Below, piece after piece: positions 43,809 to 53,600 of a stretch of 64,000 nt of DNA; within the stretch, counting starts at the first letter, position 1; each line of letters begins with the position of its first letter. Made by a program: the position numbers and the translations under genes. This DNA comes from Ascochyta rabiei (Eukaryota; Ascomycota; Dothideomycetes; Pleosporales; Didymellaceae), in the NCBI RefSeq assembly GCF_004011695.2, contig NC_082413.1:1471001-1535000 (forward strand). The letters are read 5' to 3'. Under the pieces are notes generated by a model. The model was not told the origin of the DNA. It worked only from the letters and a program-made list of their open reading frames with translations, and ran no database searches.

Positions 43809-46792
43809 GTCGTACGGATGCGTGGCGCCGCCTGCAGAGATGATGGTCACGTTGCCCGTCTCTTCCAGGACGCCGAATTCCGTGGTTACGGTGATGCTGT
43901 CCGGGCTCGAGAGCGGGAGGTCTGCGAACGAAGAGGTCATGTAGGTGGATGTGTCGGGGCCAGGGGCGGCCGCGTCGAGGTCCGTGTAGAGCGCGGTGAA
44001 GAACTCGTTCATGGCGCCGGCGAGTTCGTCGGCCTGTCCGCGCTCGAGACGGTCTCTCTCTCGGTTGGCTTTTGCACGCAGCTCGGCGTCTCCCTTGGCT
44101 TTGAGCTCCGCTTGGAGACGACATTTTGCGTGGACCGAAGGCTTGCGGGCGCATGTTGGGCAGTGAAAGTTGACGGTGCAGAAGGAGCAGGTACAGGAAG
44201 GGGTCAGGGCCGAGCATTGCTGTAGATGCGTCAGTGTGTGTCACTCCGAGGTGATGGGGGACTCACATCGCAGACCAGCACCGCGCACTCGGAACACTCG
44301 TTGAGCACGGCCGGACACTGCGGTCTGTTGTCGCCCACGGGACGTGGGTACTGGCAGAAGTAGGCCCCGCAGCCTTCCCACTGCACGGGGTGGCGCGGAT
44401 TACACGGTAGCGGGAGGGGGTTAGCGATCGAGCTTGGCGGAGGAGCACGCGGCGAGTTGGACCAAGACACCGAGTTGCGGCTGCGGACGCCAGAGGCGCT
44501 GAGTGAACGCGGCCGAGAGGAGCTGACAGGCACGAACGATAGCGAACCGGTGAGCATGAACGGATCAGGCGCCGTGAGGTTGAACGAGGACGAGGCAGCC
44601 AGCTCGGCAGGCGCCACGAGGACCTGCGATTGCGACATGGGCGTGCTCTCGGAGGACTCGGATTCGTTGTCGGCGGTGGAGGCAGCCTCCTGCTGCGACG
44701 ATGCCGTGGGCGTACGCTCCAAATCCTCGCTCGTCCGGTTGGGGTTGAAGTCAGGTATGACCAGACGCGGCGGTGGTTCCGTGTGGGCTCGGACGTGGTC
44801 TCGCTCCGTGTGCAGTTCTCGATAGCCGCACTTGCGGACTTTCAACGACCCAAAGTCGTGTTCTTTGCATATCGGGTTCTTGCACGCGCGGCAGGACACC
44901 TTCCACCTGAAGCTGCGGTAGCAATCTGTGCAGAGGGCTCGCGGACACGTCTGTTGTTGCAGCTCGAGGCTGTCCTTGTTCAGGTATTGGAGAAGGTCGA
45001 CGTCCTCGCCGAGGACGTACTCGTACAGGCCGTTGTTCTTGAGCTCCCGGATGTAGTCGACAGGTCTGAGCTGGTTGGAGAAATCGGGATCCTCGTACTG
45101 CTTGGTGCGCGGTAGTGGAGCGGCGCGGATCTTATCTGCGCCTCTCCCACCCAAGCCCGTGCCCAGCACGGCGATGCCACCTCCGCCGGAGAAGATGGGC
45201 TCGAGACAGCACCAGTGCATGTTCAGCTTGGGCGGTTCTCGATGCGCCGGCGGCGCCGGCAGTCCGTTGTTGGGCGTGTCCTCGAGGTCAGACGAGTCGT
45301 CGTCGTGCGCGCTCTCGTTCATGAGGTTCGGTGATCGCGTCGCGCCTGGAGCCCACCAGAACCGGCTCCTCTCCGCCTTCTCCTGCTGCGTCCTGTCTTC
45401 CGGCGAGGTAGTGGAGGCAGAGGCTTGGCCAAACGCGCCTCCCAGCGTCATGCTGTTCCCGAAGGCGAGATTGGTAAAGTGGCGTGTCTTTGCGCGCTTG
45501 CGCGGAATGGGACGGTTGAAGGCGCAGCTCGCGCAGAGCGTCTTTCGACAGCCCATGCAGTGCATGCGCACGCTGCAGGACTCGCAGCGCTCGAGGATGA
45601 CGTCGTTGCACTGTGCGCAGTGGACGTCTTGGACAAAGGTGGTGTGGCTCTTCCGCGCGTGTGCGGGCACGTGCTTGCCCTCTCGTGCAAAGAGGCCGTG
45701 GTCGGTGCCCAGGGGCTCGCCGTCCTGGCCCTCTTCGGCAATCTCCCACAGGCGACCGTCGTGGTCGCCCAGGCGGCGGGTGCCGTCGACGGGCCCTATG
45801 CGGTTGCTCGAGCGCCAGAGCCTGTCAAAGGGGACCCAGACCTCCATGTTCTGGGGCGCAGCGCGTCCGGCGTGGTAGTCTTTGCGGCGGTAGCAGCGGC
45901 CGCCGGGCGAGGGACACCAGGCGGTGTCGGTCCATATGCCGAGCTGGTGGCAGATGTCGATGAGCTGGTGGGTGGGGTCCGAGTCGGAGTCGCGGCGGAT
46001 GAGCGAGGAGGGGAGGTAGGGGCGGCGGCGGTGGTGGCGGCAGCGGTAGGTGTAGAGGCTCTTGAGGGCGAGCTGGTTGCGCATCCACGGGGCGTCCTTG
46101 AGGGTGTAGGGCTCGAGGAAGGGGACGATGTGGTACTTGATGGAGACGTTCTTGCAGCCGCGGACGGACAGGTGGTGGAGGGTGTCGATGCGCGGGGCGA
46201 GGAGGCAGCCGACGAGGGCGATGCCGGTGACGGCGGTGTTGCAGAGGTCGAGGCTGGTCAGGCGGGTGCCGTTGGGGGCGATGATCTGCTTGAGGAGGGC
46301 GTCGAAGGAGTAGGCCCTGGACTGGCGCTCGCGGGCGTCAGGCGTCTCGTTGCCCGGCGAGCCGACAGCGACGGCGGGCTGGGGCAGGCGGAAGGAGAGC
46401 GTCTTCCATGCCAGGGGGTAGTGGCGCAGGAAGTGGCGCAGGTGGGGGGAGGTGTGGTAGAGGTCGAGGAGGGCGTTTGTGGGCAGCTGGGCGAGCAGCG
46501 ACTCGAGGACGGGCGGGTAGGCGGTGACGACGGCCTCGAGCAGGCTGAGGGCGGGCGGGGTGGCGGTGGAGGTGGTGGCGGTGGGGGAAGTGGAGGTGGA
46601 GGTGGAGGTGGAGGTGGGTGCGATCGCGGGCGTAGGCGTAGGCGTAGACGAGGACGAGGACGAGGACGTAGACGTGGACGTAGACGTGGACGTGGTCGTA
46701 GACGGCAGCGTAGTCGCAGACGGGAGCGTAGTCGTGGACGGGAGTGTAGTCGCAGTCGCAGAGGGGAGCGAGTCTGTCGTGGCGAGGGCCAT
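43317..46792 (-). CDS. F-box protein with multiple Cys clusters and a poly-Asp tract
   Basis: The model has exons 44267-46792 and 43317-44219 with a 47-nt intron, encoding about 1142 aa. The ATG at 46792 is the only early Met in frame. Residues 1-75 are Ser/Thr/Pro repeats. An F-box-like segment follows (LLAQLPTNALLDLYHTSPHL), then leucine-rich-repeat-like strands (TSLDLCNTAV, LHHLSVRGCKN). Three Cys-rich clusters are seen: CAQCNDVILERCESC, CRACKNPICKEH and CSECAVLVCDQC, the last crossing the intron. The C-terminal region has about 25 Asp in a row and a Gln-rich stretch. The likely role is substrate adaptor of an SCF ubiquitin ligase; the Cys clusters may bind zinc. Substrate is unknown. Confidence 0.8.
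43731..43813. repeat. GTC/GAC trinucleotide repeat coding poly-Asp
   Basis: A nearly pure triplet run encodes the poly-Asp tract of the F-box protein. Single ATC, TTG and TAC interruptions mark its edges. Confidence 0.9.
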
Positions 46793-46808
46793 GCTGGCGA
46801 GGCCTACG

Positions 46809-46810
<2 letters not shown>

Positions 46811-46858
<48 letters not shown>
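46811..46858. repeat. (TGCGTC)8 hexanucleotide repeat
   Basis: Eight exact units lie 19 bp upstream of the F-box start codon, in its leader. Confidence 0.95.
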
Positions 46859-46859
<1 letters not shown>

Positions 46860-47440
46860 AGCAAGACGAGGCCGAGTCGGTGGGCCAGGGCGCTCTGCCT
46901 ACGAGAGCGTCTTCGCGGTGGAGAGAGCAGGGGGACATGCACGGCCGACCAGCATCACGCACGGGGAGGAGAGGGAAGAGAGGCACGGGCGCACGCACGC
47001 ACACGCACGCACACGCACACGCACACGCACAGGCAGCGGCAGAGACAGCGGCAGAGGCAGAGGCAGAGACAGCGGCAGCGGCACTAGCAGAGGCACTGGC
47101 AGAGGCACTGGCAGAGGCACTGGCAGAAGCACTGGCACAGACACAAGGCGAGGCGAGGCGAGGCGAGCGTGGAGAGGTCGAGCGTGCTGGCTGTGCAGAG
47201 AGGTCGAGGTCAAGGTCGAGGTCAAGGTCGAGGTCGAGGTCGTGTGCTGCCTCGCTCACCTCGAACCCACTGGCCCACCCGCTTGCCGTACTGCGTAGAT
47301 CACCACGCACAGCCCGTCTCTCGTCTCGTCTCGTCTCCTCTCGTCTCCGCTCCTCTCTGCTGTCTGTCTGGCTGGCTGCTGTCTGGCTGCTGTCTGGCTT
47401 CTGGCTGGCTGCCGTCTGTCTGCCTGCTGACTGCCCATCC

Positions 47441-47480
47441 ATGCACCCATGCACCCATGCACCCATGCACCCATGCACCC
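47441..47480. repeat. (ATGCACCC)5 octanucleotide repeat
   Basis: Five exact tandem units lie in the F-box upstream region. Confidence 0.95.
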
Positions 47481-47980
47481 ATCCTCTCCACCGCGCCTCC
47501 ACGTAAATACTGGACCAATTCGTCTCGACACGCGCACGCTGCAACTGGAAGGAATGCCCTGGCCCCGTCTACCGCCGTGAACGTGCACGGGGCAGCCTAT
47601 GAAGCGCGGGCAAATCAACGCCAGCAGAGCAAAGCGGGCGCCGCCGCCAGCGAACCACGCCAGCCAGGCCGCCAAGCCAGCCACTCGGCCCCAGCAGACA
47701 CACAGCCTTGCGCTCTGTTCCGCCGCGCCCACGGATTCACGGCGTCCACGCTGCTGCTCACGGTGCGCTCACCCATGCACCCACCCACCCACACCATGCA
47801 TCACGCACATCAGTCTCCCATGTTTGAAATCTTGTAGTGATATCTGGAATCATGCGTTGAAATCCGAGGCCACGCTTACCCGTGCACTTGCACTTGCAAC
47901 ACGCCACGCGACCCATTCGCCACCCCGTGACCAACCTTCCCGAAGCCCTCGAACGAACCCACGCCAGAACCGCCAGACAA

Positions 47981-48015
47981 ACTGCACTGCACTGCACTGC
48001 ACTGCACTGCACTGC
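47981..48015. repeat. (ACTGC)7 pentanucleotide repeat
   Basis: Seven exact tandem units lie in the intergenic region. Confidence 0.95.
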
Positions 48016-48290
48016 GCCCGGACACGTCCCAACGGCACTGCACCCGGACACGTCCCAAACGCCCTCCTAAACTGCCGAAAACGAAAAGAAGTGAACAAAA
48101 TATAAAGAAAAAAAAAGAAAAAAAAAAAAAAATATATATATATCGCTGTCGGTCCCGTGCCTGCCGTCTTGTTCTGGAGACGGTCGTCTCTCCTTTGGGA
48201 TCATGATTGCCCTGTCATCGTGTTGTCGCTGTTGAAGTAACATGGCCACCACCTCCATGGAAGCCAAGGTATCCAGAAAACAACCACCAA

Positions 48291-48400
48291 AAACAAAAAA
48301 GAGAAGAAAAAGGAGAAGGGAAAGAGAAGAAAAGAAATAAAAAGAAAATAAAGAATAAGACATGCAGAAAAAGAGAAGAAAGAAAAAAGAAAAAAGAAAA
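48291..48400. repeat. A/G-rich (purine) tract
   Basis: About 110 bp are almost only A and G on the plus strand and end next to the stop codon of the transcription-factor gene. An A-run followed by (TA)n lies at 48100-48143. Read on the minus strand these are pyrimidine tracts in the 3' UTR. Confidence 0.8.
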
Positions 48401-48404
48401 TCAC

Positions 48405-50500
48405 CTAAAAAACCCAATGCCCTTCCGTGTCGCGATCCTCCAGGCCATCAAACAGCACCATATCCCAATCCAAATCACTGGCATACCCCTCCCGCACAGA
48501 GGGCCAGAGCGCATTGCTCACAAACGAAAACACGGGGAGATGGTGACCGGTGGCGTTCATCTTCCTGCCCGTGTCGGAATCGAGGTCGAACAGCGGCCGC
48601 ACCGGCAGCTTTCGGTACTCGAGGTCCACCGTCCCGAAGAAGGGAATCGTGAGCTGTGCTTTGCCCCCCGCCGCCGTCTGTCGGCTGGGGTCGAGCGAGC
48701 AGAGCATCTTCTTCAGCACCACCGCGCTGCGCGATGCAATCTTCTCCCGCGTGCTGGCTCGCGCCAGCTTCTCCATCTCGCCAATCAGCCGGCAGATCAT
48801 GGCGAAGTCGGTCCCTTTGCTCTTCTGCACTTCGCTCTTCTCCTTGGTCGCTAGCTCAATGATTATGTCGAGCGTCAGAGTCACCGCCGCGATGAAGACG
48901 CCGATCTCGCCCAACCGGCAGCACGCTTGCGTGATGCTGGCGTTGCGCAGCGCGAACCACCGCATCAGCACGTTGCGGCTGGCTTGCAGCGCAGTCACCT
49001 TCGAGAACTCGTACCGGCTCTCGTGCGCCGCCCGGAGCAGGTAAGGGAGGTGGATGAAGATCTTGAGCTCAAAGTGCCACATCTGCACCATGAGCCGCTC
49101 GAGCACCGCAAACGACTCGGGGGAGCGTGCCGTCGACGGCACGTTGGGCACGTCCCAAAACTCCCGAGGCATCTCGCGCATGTTCGATTCCAGCCTTTCA
49201 TCCAGCGACAGTGCTTTGGCGTACGACTGCGGCGTCACCTCGCGCTCCAGGTCGGCTACCTCTCTCGTCAACGCGTTGATTCTGGCCCGGTGAATCAGGT
49301 GCAGGTCAGCATCCTCCGAGACCGGCACGTCGTCTGCCCCAAAGGGGAGCCGGAGGTGTAGCCCCAGATACCGGTCTAGGTCGACAAAGTGTCGCCACAG
49401 CGTCTTCGCATTGCTCACCGCCGCTATCGGTGGACTCAGGTCCGGCTTGGTTACGATCCGGTGAAAGCCCATGAGGTGCGCCAGATTCATCGCTCGCCGC
49501 ACAACGAGCCAAGCCTGGCGGAGGTTGGCACTGTTCATGTGGAACACGGCGAGCAGCATGAGGCACTCGAGGCCGTGGAGGGTGAGCATGTTCTCGTCCG
49601 CGTTGGTGACCAGCGTGTTGACCGTGGTCACGTAGTTCTGCATCGTAGCGTCCAAGGACCACATGTTTGTCAGACGAGACGCCTCGAACTCGGGCGGCAG
49701 TGAGTTGATGCATATCGCCAGGTGGAGGAGCGTCCGGGCTACGATGATCGAGCGCTCCTGCGCCACGGCCGCCATGTTCAGTGCATACGACTGCTCGTCT
49801 CTGTCCACGTATATCTCCCGAGAGGCACTGTAGATGCCGTTCAGGATCATCCACCCGTTGGATGACTCGAAGATGATATCCGCATCGTGCTGCGACGGCA
49901 ACAATGCAGCCAAGGACCTGTGCACCGTATCGCTGCTCGAGGGGCGTGTCGTCTTGGGTTCGTCCGCTACAGTCCGCACGGCTGGTGCAGATGCCCAGGA
50001 CTGAGCACCCAGCTGGTCCTCGGTAAGCTTGAGACACAGACAACACGGAAGAGGCAAACTTACAATCCCTTCTCCAATAGACGAGACGCTCTGCGCATCG
50101 CTTGAGAACATGGGCAAGGACAGCTTGGACTGGGTGTCGAACGAGTCTACCAAGGTAGGGCTTCGCGGCACCTCGAAAGGGTCAACGACCGAGCTTTTAC
50201 GACACACAAACCTCTCAAACAGCTGCTCAAGCTTCCCCAGCCGTTCTCCAACCTGGTTCTCCTGACACAGCCGGTCCGGCCCGGAGTTGCTCATACTCGA
50301 GTACACACTGACGTCCGTCTGGCTCGAGTTACCCTGCGTCTTGATCTTCTTACCTTGAAATCTTAGTTAGTGTCGATCCGAAAAAAATAAAAAATGGTCG
50401 CAACAATCTCGCTCTCGTTCTTACATTCCCAACATGCCCGTTTCAGACCCTTCAGCGGCCTCTTATTCCCGTTGTGGGTCGACGTGCATGTAGGCGCCAT
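48405..50500 (-). CDS. Fungal transcription-factor-like protein with truncated Zn2Cys6 cluster
   Basis: This gives 674 aa if exons 50425-50500 and 48405-50353 are joined (71-nt intron). The start ATG is at 50500. The first exon ends KRACWEC, the usual start of a Zn2Cys6 cluster, and the second begins KKIKTQGNSS, so only two of six Cys remain. The region from about 150 to 560 resembles the fungal transcription-factor middle-homology region (LLHLAICINSLPPEF, LTLHGLECLMLLAVFH, LWRHFVDLDRYLGLHLRLPFG). A further GTAAGT donor at 50063 with in-frame acceptors 36-63 nt downstream suggests a second small intron that would remove PCCLCL. The protein may act as a regulator without its own DNA contact, or be decaying. 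Confidence 0.75.
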
Positions 50501-51031
50501 TACAGTTTAAACAACCTTGATTCAGAGTGTGAGCCCTACAAAGCACCTAGTCCTGCTTGCACATCGACGCATGTTAGGTGTGAGGAGACATGTCGCTTTC
50601 ATAGTGGGGTGAGTGTTGTGTGTAGGGCGATTGCTGAGGTGTACAAGTGTGGAGATGGCCCGACAGGTTTCGCCCGAGAACCTCGTCCGTAACTTGGCAC
50701 GTTTTACAGCCATTGCCGTAATAAGACCCTGCGTGGATATTAGCCAATCTTGGCTCAACGACATCTCGGTCCATCCTACTGCTCGCGCTAATAAAGTACG
50801 CTCTGGCCACCCTCGGAGGCTCGAGAGCTTCTGCAAAGCGCTCCGCGATCGTTCGTTCGTCTCCGTTCTTACAATGGCCTTCGGACTGGAGCAATAAAAC
50901 CCCCGGTTAGGCCTGTGCCACGCGGTCCGGCATGTGCTTACATCAGTTAAATCCGCTCGCACGAAGCGTACTTATCAGGCCATCCGGCACCTGAAGCTTG
51001 CCTCCATGCTGCACATCTTTACATTACCAAG
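50501..51031. other. Intergenic, 531 bp, divergent
   Basis: This lies between divergent starts of the transcription-factor-like gene and the NAD(P)-binding gene. No supported gene was seen in it. Confidence 0.5.
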
Positions 51032-51856
51032 ATGACTTTTAAATTAATCATCTCAGGCGTCACAGGTCGCATTGGAAGGCAGGTTCTGCATCACGCGCTC
51101 CAAAACCCAACAATCACATCCGTGATCGCTTTGTCTCGGCGTGCGTCACCTGATCTTGTACAGCATGCCAAGGTGCTCGTGCTGGTGTTGCAAGACTTCA
51201 CCGTGTATCCAGAAGACGTAGTTGCAGAGCTAGCCGGCGCCGATGGGTGCATCTGGTATTTTAAACAACGCAGTGCAGCAACGCAGCGCTGATGTCGCAA
51301 GGTGCATGACGACGACTGCTGGAGACCCCGTCTTGGAGATTGACTATCCAAGAGCATTCGCAAACGCCATTACACCGAGTCTCGCTAATCATGGCAAGCC
51401 ATTCAGGTACCTGCATCTAAGCGGTGGCTTGGTAGAACGTGATCAGAAGAAATTCCTTTGGATGAAAGGATCCGTGAGAAAGACAAAGGCATGTACTATT
51501 GGCCCAGAACCAAGCTTGCTTGCAGTAGCCGTAGAGCAGCATGTGTGAGCAGTGTCTTGCAGCGCTAATTTGTGCAGGGCCAAGGTGAGACGCAGATGAT
51601 AGGGATCGCCAACGAACCGAGTCACTGCGGCTTGTGGGAGACGATTATCGCACGTCCAGGCATGGTTGTTCAGAAAGGCAGCTACGTTGGAGAAGCGTCA
51701 ATGTGGCTCGCCGGCTCTTCGGGCTCTTGTATAAGATCCGACGAACTCGCCCTTGCACTGATTGACGCGGTGCTGCATGGCAGTGAACAGCTCCTCCTTC
51801 CCGCGACACTATTGCGACGAGGTCAAGAGCTGGCCAAGCTTGCAGGGCTAGACTAA
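51032..51856 (+). CDS. NAD(P)-binding Rossmann-fold protein
   Basis: This is a short atypical SDR/NmrA-like protein of 241 aa, with exons 51032-51255, 51302-51524 and 51578-51856 in the GT-AG model. The N terminus has the dinucleotide motif LIISGVTGRIGRQVL and a following strand SVIALSRR. Later come AGDPVLEIDYPRAFA, FRYLHLSGG and WETIIARPGMVV. The second intron is uncertain: GT-AG (51525-51577) leaves an insert TIGPEPSLLA, whereas a GC-AG intron (51489-51577) would join RKTK to GQGETQM, closer to the family as I know it. Substrate is unknown. The position beside the degenerate transcription factor suggests a possible local pair, but no biosynthetic cluster is visible. Confidence 0.8.
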
Positions 51857-51993
51857 GTCATGTTGGGAAGAGGAGATTGCGGGGATGACACTGATTCGAA
51901 ATTCAATTGTTCTCTCGGTGCGTTGGTAGCCCTGACGCTGCAATCCTGGTATCTTCTCATAACGCCGTGACAATGCGAGTGCCCTATACATGC

Positions 51994-52715
51994 TCATGCG
52001 TACATATCGTCGTAATCTTCTTCTTCTTCGTCGTCGTCCTTGACAGGCGGCGGTGGCGGCTGCTTCTTCTTGAGCAGCTCCTTGCGATCGAGCGGACAAG
52101 TCGAGTTTAGCTTGAGCCAGGGCCGTATGCAGTCCAGGTCAAAGAAGTGATCCTTGTGGCAGGGCAACTGCACTACCAACGGATAGTCGTCTGTCCGCGC
52201 CCCGAGTCAGCCAGGTTTCCAACCCCGCAGGCCGTATTGATTACTCACCCTCCAGGAACGGGTTGACGCAGATTGGACATGTATCGGACGGCTTGAGTGA
52301 CTTCTTAGGCACCCTCTCGAGCTCGTCCAAGAAACTGTCTGGACAGCCCTTGAGCTCTGCAGGCGGGTCGTCTGCGTTCTGGCGCAGCACCTCGATCATG
52401 TTGGCCAGCAAGTCGTTCTCCCCGCCGCTACTCTCGTCCGCCGGTCGTCCGCGCATCATCTCGAAGGCGTTTGCAAGTAGGCGGAATGCCGCCGCCATGT
52501 TCTCGGGCTGGGGTAGTGCGTTCGCATTGGTGTGGGCGTCAGGGTCCGAAGTATCAACGAGCTCAAGCTGTGAGAAGAAGGTTGAGAGGTCCGGCCGGCG
52601 CGGAGCATGTTGCGCCGTCTCCTCTTGGGCAGAGATGTTGTGCTCAACTGCTGCAGGTCAGTCGCTGTGCGGCTCTGCCTTGGTTCGGGCGGACATCACC
52701 TTCGTAGCCAGACAT
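51994..52715 (-). CDS. RING-type zinc-finger protein (atypical RING)
   Basis: This is a 203-aa protein with exons 52700-52715, 52249-52647 and 51994-52190 and introns of 52 and 58 nt. The first exon is five codons plus one base (MSGYE). The RING-H2-like domain is at the C terminus: CPICVNPF, then LPCHKDHFFDLDCIRPWL, then CPLDRKELL. The expected last zinc ligand (CPxC) is Asp, and a second ligand position also appears as Asp, so zinc binding is unusual. An acidic tail (KDDDEEEEDYDD) follows. Proteins of this layout are probable E3 ubiquitin ligases. The intron between the first two and remaining ligands is supported by the continuous EGEDDYPLVVQL-type join. Confidence 0.85.
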
Positions 52716-53600
52716 GTTTGCGGTGATGTTGCGTAGAGAAGCTCGAACGTCGTCCCAGAGATTGTACGAAGCCGCGGAAAGAACGCGTCGTCATCTGTTG
52801 CCTGTCGGAATATGTTCGGAAGGCGCGATGAGCTAGCGCGGGGTTCTCGTCTCGCCACGCTCCTTCTTCCCCTGTCTCAGCCACACCGCCGCAGTGACGC
52901 CACAGCATGCCACAGTCGAACACCAAGCTTCGTCAAGCAACACATCACGCGCGGCAAACGTGACGCTTGAAGAACACAAGCCTGCACGTATACGGCATAC
53001 GCCAGCTCGTGACTGGCTGCGCACGGCGACAGCAACACACCAACGGACGCATCAGCTGGACGTCTCCATCGTCGGTCTTGTACAATCCATCACATCCCTT
53101 CACACTGCTTGGTGACACCCTTTCACACTGCTTGGTGTGAGGTGCGGCGCCAACAGAGGAGCACTGTTATAATAGTACGCGCACTCCGTCAAGTCGATAG
53201 ATTCGTCTCCAGGACGTCGAGACAGCCGACGTAACAACACACAAATTGTTTGTTGTCCAGGACCTGCGGATCGGCCCCACCGGATCCAGACTGCTGCACA
53301 GCCACTCCATGAGCTTTTCGTCATCTGTCCCGCACAGTCGAGTCGTGCGCACACCTCCTGGAATGCTGGAAACGCTCGAGACGCCTCCAAAGGGGGCAGT
53401 GTATTCGGCGGCGAAGTTCTGATCGTGAACAAAAGCCACACGAGGCCGACACTGTGAGACAACAACGCCTCACCACCCACCAGCTCATCTGCAGATAAGC
53501 GCCTCACTCGCGCCCTTCATACACCGCCTGCCACAAAGCCCAACCTGCTTCTCTGTCACCGCCTCAACTGAACCTGCCCTGAACACCTCCAAACACATTA
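52716..53600. other. Intergenic, 885 bp, divergent
   Basis: This separates the RING gene and the HET-like gene. It contains a 16-bp direct repeat (TTCACACTGCTTGGTG at 53099-53114 and 53122-53137). Frames here lack coding character. Confidence 0.5.

Larger units (their letters stand above)
46793..48404. other. Microsatellite-rich intergenic region, 1.6 kb
   Basis: This is the leader and promoter of the F-box gene and the 3' flank of the transcription-factor gene. At least eight different short repeats are packed here (hexamer, CA-type, GGCAGA-type, GAGGTC-type, TCTGTCTGGC-type, ATGCACCC, ACTGC, purine tracts). Long open frames on both strands are repeat artefacts. Confidence 0.6.

Noticed and set aside
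43278..44225. Plus-strand ORF of 315 codons over the poly-Asp region
   Set aside because: It is antisense to the F-box exon 2, and its Val run is the complement of the Asp codons.
46793..46942. Extension of the F-box protein upstream of 46792 with Asp-Ala repeats
   Set aside because: The open frame starts with GTG and has no ATG before 46792, so the hexanucleotide repeat is leader sequence.
45425..47506. Plus-strand ORF of 693 codons
   Set aside because: It is the antisense shadow of the F-box gene and continues through microsatellites; the Gly/Arg/Val-rich composition is a repeat artefact.
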